Assembly: GCF_028623165.1 (NCBI RefSeq)
Contig: NZ_CP117768.1
Coordinates: forward strand, 3,720,001 to 3,784,000
Source of the DNA: Nostoc sp. UHCC 0926
GTDB lineage: Bacteria; Cyanobacteriota; Cyanobacteriia; Cyanobacteriales; Nostocaceae
Direction of reading: 5' to 3'
Length of the DNA: 64,000 nucleotides
Part shown: positions 26,848 through 35,310 of the stretch, in pieces
Layout: the number at the start of each line of letters is the position of its first letter
Position numbering within the stretch: the first letter of the stretch is position 1
The notes under the pieces: generated by a model
What the model saw: only the letters and a program-made list of their open reading frames with translations
Told to the model about the DNA's origin: nothing
Database searches by the model: none
Made by a program: the position numbers and the translations under genes

Positions 26848-28359
26848 TTAGAACTCCATTCGCTGATATTCAGCTACGGAGGATGCTGCGGGGCGGGCTC
26901 GCTGTCTGGCCCAATCTCTCAGAGCCGTAACTTGTTCTTGCATCGTTCGAGACAGCGGCAAAGTTGCCTTCAGTGCAGCAATAATATCTAGTTGGGTGAA
27001 CTCCCGATCTTGGGCAAAAGCTTCATACATTGCCGCAACGATCGCTTGCTCAACTTCTGCCCCAGAAAAGCCATCAGACATCTTAGCTAGTTGCTCAAGA
27101 TCAAATCGAGAGATGTCTTCACGGCGCTTGGTCAGATGAATATTGAAAATCTGCTGCCGTTCTTCCGGTGTTGGCAGATCCACAAAGAAAATTTCATCAA
27201 AGCGTCCTTTCCTTAAGAACTCGCCAGGTAAGCGTTCTACTCTGTTGGCAGTTGCCATCACAAACACTGGTGATTTCTTATCTTGCATCCATGTGAGGAA
27301 AGAACCGAAGATTCTACTTGAAGTCCCTCCATCAGAATCAGAGGAACCTCCACTACCAGCAAAGGATTTATCCAATTCATCGATAAATAAAATCGCTGGG
27401 GAAATAGATTCTGCTGTTTTTAGGGCGTTCCGCAAATTTGCCTCACTTCGTCCCACCATTGAGCCGTCATAGACTCGCCCCATATCCAACCGCAACAGTG
27501 GTAAACCCCACAGCCGGGAAGTAGTTTTGGCAATTAACGACTTACCGCAACCGGGAACTCCGAGAATTAACATCCCCTTTGGTTGAGGCAAACCATACTC
27601 TCTCGCTCTTTCTGTAAAAGCGTTGGAGCGTTGCTTGAGCCATCTTTTTAACTCTTCTAAGCCACCTACAGCATCAATGGTTTCATCTTCTTCAATGTAT
27701 TCTAAGATCCCATTGCGCCGAATTAGTTGCTTTTTCTCAGATAAAACTATATCTACTTCATCTTCCGTCAAACGCCCTGTAGTTACCTGCGCCTTTCGGT
27801 AGACTTTCTCAGCTTCATCTTTAGTTAGACCCAAAGCTGCTCTGAGAAGCTTTTCTCTAGCCTCTGTTGTCAGCCGCCGACCACGATTTTGGTCTACATG
27901 CTGAGTCAGTACTTTATTTAACTCTGCCATATCTGGCAGTGTAAAGTCGATAACAACAACTTCTTTTTCCAACTCTATAGGTACTTGTTGCATCGGCGAC
28001 ATCAAAATGATGTTCTTTTGCGTACCTTTAAAGCTAGCGATCGCATCACGTAACGATCTGTTTGTTGCAGGCGCATCAATAAAGGGATGTAAATCTTTAA
28101 GAATAAATATACTTGGTTCTTTCTGCCGAATTATCCACTCAATCGCCGCCTCTGGAGACACGGTATTATGTTGGGTGACATTCCGGGGTTGACCATACTC
28201 CACAATCCCGTGTGTTACTGTCCAAACAAATACCCGGCGCTGGGGCTTTAACAACTGGGCGATTGTGGAAACTGCTTGCTCGGCCCGCTCTTCCTCGGAG
28301 GTCACAAGGTAGATTAAAGGGTATTGAGCTTGAATTAGGATATTGAGCTCTTCTTTCAT
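26848..28359 (-). CDS. ycf46: Ycf46-type AAA+ ATPase
   Basis: The 503-residue protein starts MKEELNILIQAQYPLIYLVT and has one AAA+ module in its second half: Walker A GVPGCGKSLIAKT near 268-280, Walker B AILFIDELDK, sensor TANRVERLPGEF and the second-region LRKGRFDEIFFVDLP with arginine finger candidates. The N-terminal half is a second, degenerate domain typical of Ycf46. The family is widespread in cyanobacteria and plastids; in Synechocystis it has been linked to adaptation to low inorganic carbon. The RHH/zinc protein gene lies 97 bp upstream and ycf35 downstream. Confidence 0.93.
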   Translation of the reverse strand: MKEELNILIQAQYPLIYLVTSEEERAEQAVSTIAQLLKPQRRVFVWTVTHGIVEYGQPRNVTQHNTVSPEAAIEWIIRQKEPSIFILKDLHPFIDAPATNRSLRDAIASFKGTQKNIILMSPMQQVPIELEKEVVVIDFTLPDMAELNKVLTQHVDQNRGRRLTTEAREKLLRAALGLTKDEAEKVYRKAQVTTGRLTEDEVDIVLSEKKQLIRRNGILEYIEEDETIDAVGGLEELKRWLKQRSNAFTERAREYGLPQPKGMLILGVPGCGKSLIAKTTSRLWGLPLLRLDMGRVYDGSMVGRSEANLRNALKTAESISPAILFIDELDKSFAGSGGSSDSDGGTSSRIFGSFLTWMQDKKSPVFVMATANRVERLPGEFLRKGRFDEIFFVDLPTPEERQQIFNIHLTKRREDISRFDLEQLAKMSDGFSGAEVEQAIVAAMYEAFAQDREFTQLDIIAALKATLPLSRTMQEQVTALRDWARQRARPAASSVAEYQRMEF

Positions 28360-28455
28360 ACATCGACCTACTTGAGACCTTATAGAGACAGTAGAGACAT
28401 TGCTTCTGGTAAAAACAACTGAATCATGAATAAATAATTCATAATTCCTATCTAT

Positions 28456-28809
28456 TTAGCAAGGAACTAACTCTTCCTCACTCTTAGGATGGGTTTCATC
28501 TTTATCCATCTCATCAATAGAAAGATGTTCTTGACCAACTACTCCTGGTTGATTGCCCAAAGTTACCAGTTCCCCATCACGTAAGACTAGTGAGCTATCA
28601 CAAGTTGGGCATGAATAAACTCTATGAGTCCGCCCATAAGAAGAATCTTCTACCTCGTCAACCAATTCTGAATTAGACAGGTAAAAAACGAGGGCACGTT
28701 CCGCAAGTTCTGACATTGGTTCTGAATCGACTGCTGAACGAATCTTCAATTTTCTGTGCAACTCTGGCGATAAATACAAAGTGACCTTTTGCTTAGTTTG
28801 CGTTTGCAT
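28456..28809 (-). CDS. Ribbon-helix-helix-like protein with a zinc-knuckle CxxC motif
   Basis: The 117-residue product opens QKVTLYLSPELHRKLKIRSA, then SELAERALVFYLSN, which reads as a ribbon-helix-helix DNA-binding unit. A single CPTCDSSL motif follows in the middle, and the tail is acidic and ends in Cys. One CxxC cannot bind zinc alone, so dimerisation or a partner Cys is likely. Its position upstream of ycf46 and ycf35 on the same strand suggests a small operon in which it may be the regulator. I know no characterised homologue. Confidence 0.65.
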   Translation of the reverse strand: MQTQTKQKVTLYLSPELHRKLKIRSAVDSEPMSELAERALVFYLSNSELVDEVEDSSYGRTHRVYSCPTCDSSLVLRDGELVTLGNQPGVVGQEHLSIDEMDKDETHPKSEEELVPC

Positions 28810-29200
28810 ATAACTCTTTAACGGTCTTACCCGGGTATGTATATCAAGTTATCGGTTTCTTGATTGGTTGTCAAGACGGCAAAACGTTTTAACGGCAGTT
28901 TCGTTACATTTATTTATATTTTGGATTTAGATGCTGTTTTAACTAGTACAGCGGGCGTGTAAATCCATCTACCATCTCAATTAAGAAGACTTGCAGCTTA
29001 ACAAGGGGCAAAATCCCCTTGTTAGAGGTAGGCAAACTGACGCCACAGTGTACTAATGACATCGTTACCAAACTGAGTTATTTACGAAACAGTTATCTGG
29101 GGTTAACTAGATTTAATCAAGCAGCAGTATAGTATGGTGGCTCTAACTTGCCCCTGGTATTTCTATAAAATCAATAATTTTGGCAAAATGCGTAATATAA
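28810..29200. other. Intergenic region with a hairpin
   Basis: No gene is recognised. AACAAGGGG, CAAAAT loop, CCCCTTGTT (29000-29023) forms a 9-bp stem without a T-run. The promoter for the RHH-ycf46-ycf35 unit should lie near 28820-28900 on the minus strand. Confidence 0.45.
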
Positions 29201-29731
29201 ATGACTACTGCTAATAAAACCTGTAGTTTGGGGCGAAGAATTTATCGGTTTGCCTCCAGCGTTAGCAAAGCCATTGCCCTGTTCATAATCCTGTGGGGTT
29301 GCACTACAAACGATTTTAACGCCGGAGCTATCACATGGAAAACTTATAGCAACTCCCGTTATGGCTTTGAATTTCCATATCCAAGTAACTGGACTTCATT
29401 AGCAGCCCCAGAAAATGATGATGGAATTGTGTTTATTTCAGCCCAGAACAAAACAGTGGAAATTCGGGGGTGGGCAAGTCAGCAGCTACCAAATTCGATT
29501 GTTACAGACCAAAATTCTGTGAAAAAGATAAATCCCAACTTTCAGACTGCCCAAGGAGTATCTGGGGTGCTGGTTGTAGAAGTTGACAAAGGAGTAGGTT
29601 CGATGACACTGACACTAACTCAGAGTCAAGTGAAATACTACTGGCAGGGACGAAGCAAGAGCCAAGAATTTCAAGATTACTATCGTTTGTTTTATTACAT
29701 TGCCCAGCAGTATCGGATTTCCAAGTCCTGA
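29201..29731 (+). CDS. Putative lipoprotein, PsbP-like fold possible
   Basis: The 176-residue product has a basic N-terminus, a hydrophobic stretch (AIALFIILWG) and a lipobox ending in WGC near residue 34, so it should be membrane-anchored on the periplasmic or lumenal side. The mature part starts WKTYSNSRYGFEFPYPSNW, an opening common to PsbP-like and related cyanobacterial lipoproteins, and ends after a TLTLTQSQVKYYWQG segment. The overall family is uncertain. It stands alone, with a palindrome after the stop. Confidence 0.65.
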   Translation: MTTANKTCSLGRRIYRFASSVSKAIALFIILWGCTTNDFNAGAITWKTYSNSRYGFEFPYPSNWTSLAAPENDDGIVFISAQNKTVEIRGWASQQLPNSIVTDQNSVKKINPNFQTAQGVSGVLVVEVDKGVGSMTLTLTQSQVKYYWQGRSKSQEFQDYYRLFYYIAQQYRISKS

Positions 29732-29739
29732 GTTAGGAG

Positions 29740-29759
29740 AGACGCGATTAATCGCGTCT
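29740..29759 (+). repeat. Perfect 20-bp palindrome after the lipoprotein gene
   Basis: AGACGCGATTAATCGCGTCT is a perfect palindrome of the same class as the one after nrdB (16302). It begins 9 bp after the stop codon but has no T-run. Either a terminator or a dispersed repeat. Confidence 0.6.
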
Positions 29760-29883
29760 GTACAGGATTTAGGTAGAATTCCTCTGATCTTCCCCTCTCT
29801 CCCTGCTGCCTAAATTGACATCTCCGCCAGAATGATGATTGAGAAGGGACAGAAACCTGGTAGATTTAGCTATCAGCGAGTAA

Positions 29884-31050
<1,167 letters not shown>

Positions 31051-31062
31051 AGTAAACTCTGC

Positions 31063-31707
31063 GTGCGGCTGATAACAGAACCCTATTTAACTCAAGTCAG
31101 TAATTGGCCAAAAAATGGTCGTCATATATTAGCACAATATGACGACCATTCAATTGTTGTTTATCAAGCGTATCGTCCAGCTATTGGTGATTTCGCCGCC
31201 ACTTACGGTTATTTTGGTGGTGAGTTCAGTTTTGACCGCATGAGTTGGATAAAACCTAACTTCCTCTGGATGATGTATCGTTCTGAATGGGGTACACAAA
31301 ATGGGCAAGAGGTAGTGTTAGCTATTTGGATTAAGCGTTCGGCAATTGAAGAAATTTTAGCGGCGGCTGTTCATTCCAGTTACGTTCCAGAACTTTATCC
31401 CAAGAAAAGTGAATGGCAAAGAGCATTGAAGCAATCACAAGTCCGCCTACAATGGGACCCAGACCATCACCCATCGGGGACAAAATTAGAACGACGCGCT
31501 ATTCAGTTAGGGTTACGTGGTCAAGTGCTAGCTACTTACGCCAAAGATTGGATTGTGAACATTGAGGACATATCGGACTTTGTACAAAAACAGCGGCAAA
31601 ACATTAAATCTGACTGTGCAGAATTGATTACACCACGGGAGACAGTTTACTCTGTGTTTGATGCCGAAACGCAAGTAAACCTGGGATTATCTGCCTGTAC
31701 TAAATAG
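31063..31707 (+). CDS. DUF4291 family protein
   Basis: The 214-residue product starts at a GTG 12 bp after the sqdB stop and ends 6 bp before sqdX, so the three genes should be one transcript. It matches DUF4291 as I know it: HILAQYDDHSIVVYQAYRPA, a conserved FSFDRMSWIKPNFLWMMYRS and WDPDHHPSGTKLERRAIQLG. The family function is not known to me. Its conserved Arg, Tyr and Trp residues suggest an enzyme or ligand-binding protein. Its place between two sulfolipid genes may be fortuitous or may indicate a membrane-lipid link. Confidence 0.85.
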   Translation: MRLITEPYLTQVSNWPKNGRHILAQYDDHSIVVYQAYRPAIGDFAATYGYFGGEFSFDRMSWIKPNFLWMMYRSEWGTQNGQEVVLAIWIKRSAIEEILAAAVHSSYVPELYPKKSEWQRALKQSQVRLQWDPDHHPSGTKLERRAIQLGLRGQVLATYAKDWIVNIEDISDFVQKQRQNIKSDCAELITPRETVYSVFDAETQVNLGLSACTK

Positions 31708-31713
31708 TTTTTT

Positions 31714-32844
31714 ATGAGAATTGCTCTATTCACCGAAACCTTTTTGCCCAAGGTTGATGGGATTGTAACGCGCCTGCGCCATACTGTTGATCATCTACAG
31801 CGCAGTGGTAATCAAGTTTTGGTGATTGCCCCTGATGGAGGCATCACAGAACACAAAGGCGCTAAAGTTTACGGCGTTACTGGCTTTCCTCTGCCATTGT
31901 ATCCAGAGTTGAAAATGGCACTTCCCCGCCCAGCCATTGGTTACACCTTAGAAGAGTTTAAGCCAGATGTTATTCATGTTGTGAATCCAGCAGTTTTGGG
32001 TTTATCTGGGATATTTTATAGCAAAATCCTCAAAATACCCTTAGTGGCGTCTTATCATACGCATTTACCCCAATATCTCCAGCATTACGGCTTGGGGATG
32101 CTGGAAGGTTTTCTTTGGGAACTGCTTAAAGGCGCTCATAATCAAGCAGCTTTGAATCTGTGTACCTCAACAGCAATGATAGAGGAACTGACAGCACACG
32201 GTATTGAACGAGTAGATTTATGGCAGCGTGGGGTGGATACAGAATTATTTCACCCCGATTTGGCTAGTGTAAAGATGCGATCGCGTCTATCACAAAATCA
32301 TCCAGAAAGTCCATTGCTACTTTATGTTGGGCGGCTTTCCGCTGAAAAAGAAATTGAGCGCATCAAACCAATTTTAGAAGCCATTCCCGAAGCGCGGTTG
32401 GCATTGGTTGGGGATGGCCCCCACCGTCAAGCATTGCAAAAACACTTTGCTGGCACAAACACTTATTTTGTTGGGTATCTCATGGGGCAAGAGTTGGGTT
32501 CTGCCTTTGCTAGCGCTGATGCCTTCATTTTTCCCTCCCGGACAGAAACATTAGGCTTAGTACTACTAGAAGCGATGGCTGCTGGCTGTCCGGTGGTAGC
32601 AGCCCGTTCGGGGGGAATTCCTGATATTGTGACAGATGGGGTAAATGGATATCTTTTCGAGCCAACAGCAGATGTTCAAGGAGCCATCACTGCCACTATT
32701 CGCCTCCTAGAACAAAAACAACAACGAGACATCATCCGTCAAAATGCTCGCCAGGAAGCAGAAAGTTGGGGTTGGCCATCTGCCACTAGGCAGCTACAAG
32801 ATTACTACCAAAAGGTGATATTTTCTGAACAATTGACAAAATAG
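31714..32844 (+). CDS. sqdX: Sulfolipid (sulfoquinovosyldiacylglycerol) synthase
   Basis: SqdX transfers sulfoquinovose from UDP-sulfoquinovose to diacylglycerol, the last step of SQDG synthesis. The 376-residue protein is a GT4-type glycosyltransferase with MRIALFTETFLPKVDGIVTR at the N-terminus, VASYHTHLPQYLQHYG, LLYVGRLSAEKEIERIKP, and the nucleotide-sugar site FIFPSRTETLGLVLLEAMAA with the E-x7-E pattern. The length is normal. It is separated by only 6 bp from the DUF4291 gene and lies one gene downstream of sqdB. Confidence 0.96.
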   Translation: MRIALFTETFLPKVDGIVTRLRHTVDHLQRSGNQVLVIAPDGGITEHKGAKVYGVTGFPLPLYPELKMALPRPAIGYTLEEFKPDVIHVVNPAVLGLSGIFYSKILKIPLVASYHTHLPQYLQHYGLGMLEGFLWELLKGAHNQAALNLCTSTAMIEELTAHGIERVDLWQRGVDTELFHPDLASVKMRSRLSQNHPESPLLLYVGRLSAEKEIERIKPILEAIPEARLALVGDGPHRQALQKHFAGTNTYFVGYLMGQELGSAFASADAFIFPSRTETLGLVLLEAMAAGCPVVAARSGGIPDIVTDGVNGYLFEPTADVQGAITATIRLLEQKQQRDIIRQNARQEAESWGWPSATRQLQDYYQKVIFSEQLTK

Positions 32845-32860
32845 GGGAGTGGGGAGAATA

Positions 32861-33106
32861 ACCAATGCCCAATTTGAGTTTGCGCTTGAAGCGGTAACTA
32901 AGGAATATGATTGTGATCTTCTTTTAAGTGAATTTACTTACCAGCTTTGCAGCGATCGCATTTGGGTGCGCTAGTTAGATAAAATTCGCGTCAAAGGGAA
33001 ACACCAGGCGGTGAATATCTACGAGTTAATTGGCGATCGCAGCACCCCTCTAGATGCCAAGACTCAAGAGTTTCTGTTTAACTATCATATCCGCACTGCT
33101 TATTTA
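32861..33106 (+). pseudogene. Remnant of a class III adenylate/guanylate cyclase C-terminus
   Basis: One frame reads FALEAVTKEYDCDLLLSEFT, YQLCSDRIWVR, a stop at about 32971-32973, then LDKIRVKGKHQAVNIYELIG and DRSTPLDAKTQEFLFNYH. The KIRVKGKxxxVxIYELIG block is the typical end of class III cyclase domains. The catalytic core is absent and there is an in-frame stop, so it is dead. Confidence 0.6.
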
Positions 33107-33324
33107 TCGCGCACTTCTCACAAGCGATCGCCTGTTTTGAATCCACCAAATGCATCCAACCCAAAGACCGATCTGTTGATATACACCAACAATATGCGTA
33201 TAATTAATTACAAAGAAATTCGCCATAGTCCTGGGATGGTATTTGGACAATGCTTACTAAGTAGTTTTGAGTGAGAGACTTAGGAGTTATGAGTTATCAG
33301 TCCCAACGTCCCCGCCTCTTTGCT

Positions 33325-33609
33325 TCAATCTTGAACCTCTCCCTGGTCATCCTGAAAGGGGTCTTCGCCAATTCTTAGCTCTTTTTTTGAGCGTTTCAAC
33401 TGTTTCCATAGATCCTTTATTTGTTCGTAAGCTGCACCTGGAGGCAGTTTTCCACCTGTTTCTAAGTTGCAAATGTAGCTTACTCGTTGGGCAAATTCCT
33501 GTAGATTCGCATTAAAAACCAAGTTTTCTGGCTTTACCTGACCGTAGTAGCGGCCACGAGGGTAGAGAAAATCATCCTTGTTCACTATTTTTTTTTCCAA
33601 ATTATTCAA
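33325..33609 (-). CDS. Conserved cyanobacterial protein of unknown function
   Basis: The 94-residue soluble product contains FLYPRGRYYGQVKPENLVFN, FAQRVSYICNLETGGKL and a basic helix (YEQIKDLWKQLKRSKKEL), and ends acidic. The same layout occurs in a small conserved cyanobacterial family (I recall it as DUF7219, unsure). No function or pathway is known to me. It stands alone between a cyclase remnant and purC. Confidence 0.7.
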   Translation of the reverse strand: MNNLEKKIVNKDDFLYPRGRYYGQVKPENLVFNANLQEFAQRVSYICNLETGGKLPPGAAYEQIKDLWKQLKRSKKELRIGEDPFQDDQGEVQD

Positions 33610-34237
33610 CTCCCTTTCTGTTTAAATGTCTAAAGCTGAATCACTAGCTACCCTAATCTTTCTTTTATCAGACTGCGGGAAATCAAATCATCCAACTCCT
33701 TTTCAAATTGGTGATGCAGAAATTGGTTGATTCCGATTTTGAGACTAGAAGATAAAGCTTGAAATACTTTTACCGTAAATGTTACAAAAAAATTCCCTGT
33801 TAAAATGACTAGAGAGTATATTTGACTTCCCTCCTAGCTATCAATTTATCTCATCTTAATTTATAAAGTTCGGATTGTAATTAACTCCAGTTGAAACCCT
33901 GACTTACAAACTATTAAAACATACCCGTACTTTTTAGTAATCTTTCTCTGCAAAAATAATTACTAATTTTATCAAGTGAAACTACTTAGATAAACGTACT
34001 ATGCACTAAAGCTAATTGTCGTCTGTTAAAAGTTAGAGATTCAGTTCTGAATGTTTGGCAACTGGCTAATGAGGGCATTGGGCAAAACAGTTCTGAGTTC
34101 CGAGTTAAGAAGTGAGATTCCGCACTCAGTACTCGGCACTCAATAATCACCAATGACTAATAGTCAATAACTAAAGATAAAATGGTGAAGCCCGAAACGA
34201 CAAAAATCGTCCATCGCCTAGAACTTTACCTGCCACC
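33610..34237. other. Intergenic region before purC
   Basis: About 630 AT-rich bases without a recognised gene. Near 34090-34160 there are several copies of a short GAGTTCCGAGTT/ACTCAGTACTCGGCACTC-like motif, part of the dispersed sequences common in Nostoc intergenic DNA. The purC promoter should be near its right end. Confidence 0.45.
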
Positions 34238-34975
34238 ATGTCTGTTAATTGCAAGTTATACGAAGGCAAAGCGAAAATTCTCTATACAACGGACAATCCC
34301 GAAGTCTTGTTGGCTGATTTTAAGGATGACGCCACGGCGTTTAATGCCCAAAAGCGTGGCAGTATCCAAGGAAAAGGAAAAATTAATTGTAGCATTTCCA
34401 GCCAGCTTTTTAAACAGTTGGAGGCAAATGGTATAAAGACTCACTTTATCAACAGCCCTGCCCCGAATCAGATGCTGGTGAGAGCAGTAAAGATTTTACC
34501 CTTAGAAGTAGTTATCAGAAATATTGCTGCTGGGAGTCTGTGTCAGCAAACAGGGTTACCAGTGGGTACAATTCTGAGACAGCCTTTGGTAGAGTTTTAT
34601 TACAAAAACGACCAATTAGGAGATCCTTTATTGACATGCGATCGCCTGTATCTGCTAGAACTAGCTACTGCGGAACAAGTAGACGCAATAACACATCTAG
34701 CATTGCACATCAACAAATTTCTCAATAACTTTTGGCAGCGGTGCGGCATTACTCTAGTAGACTTCAAACTAGAGTTTGGTTTGGACTCACAACAGCAGTT
34801 GCTCTTGGCCGATGAAATTAGCCCCGACACCTGCCGTTTGTGGGATACCGCAGAAAAGGACTCAAACCGCCGGGTAATGGACAAAGACCGCTTTCGCCGA
34901 GACCTAGGAAATGTAGAGGATGCCTACCAGGAGGTTTTACAAAGAGTGCTAAAAGCAGTAGAAACTACAAGTTAA
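34238..34975 (+). CDS. purC: Phosphoribosylaminoimidazole-succinocarboxamide synthase
   Basis: PurC joins CAIR with aspartate using ATP to form SAICAR in purine synthesis. The 245-residue protein has the expected length and motifs: LYEGKAKILYTTDNPEVLLA, FKDDATAFNAQKRG, IRNIAAGSLCQ, the carboxylate-binding DFKLEFGL, and LLADEISPDTCRLWD followed by DKDRFRRDLG. The ATG at 34238 is chosen over an earlier out-of-frame ORF start at 34182. No neighbour belongs to the same pathway; purE lies far away at 60000. Confidence 0.97.
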   Translation: MSVNCKLYEGKAKILYTTDNPEVLLADFKDDATAFNAQKRGSIQGKGKINCSISSQLFKQLEANGIKTHFINSPAPNQMLVRAVKILPLEVVIRNIAAGSLCQQTGLPVGTILRQPLVEFYYKNDQLGDPLLTCDRLYLLELATAEQVDAITHLALHINKFLNNFWQRCGITLVDFKLEFGLDSQQQLLLADEISPDTCRLWDTAEKDSNRRVMDKDRFRRDLGNVEDAYQEVLQRVLKAVETTS

Positions 34976-35310
34976 ACAGGTAAAAACCAAAAGGTAAGAA
35001 GAAATTATAAGAAAAGGCAGGAGACAGGAGGAAAAAATTATGAATGAAAACTTTAGTCGTGGGTCATTAGCCAGTTTAAAAAGAAAAATTGGATCTCGCC
35101 TCAGGTGCTGCGAGATCCAAAGCGTCCAAGATCAATCCCACGCTTTTAAACGTGGGTTACTCTTGCCTCCTGAAATTTGACTTTTGCCTTTTGCCTTGTA
35201 AAGTAAAAAAGCAAAAGAAAAAAATTATGTTTTGAGTTTTACCTTTGGCATGAGGGCATTATTGCCTTGTGATGGTGTGTGTGTGGTCGTGAAGAGGAAT
35301 CATAAGTAAA
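34976..35310. repeat. Spacer with two hairpins before the Omp85 gene
   Basis: GGATCTCGC and GCGAGATCC (about 35090-35117) form one stem; ATCCCACGC, TTTT, AAACGTGGGTT (about 35134-35158) form a second. The second resembles the foldback ends left by IS200/IS605-type elements, so this may be a relic of one. No gene is recognised. Confidence 0.5.

Noticed and set aside
33011-33274. 87-codon ORF as a new gene
   Set aside because: Its start lies inside the cyclase remnant and the rest is unlike any protein I know.
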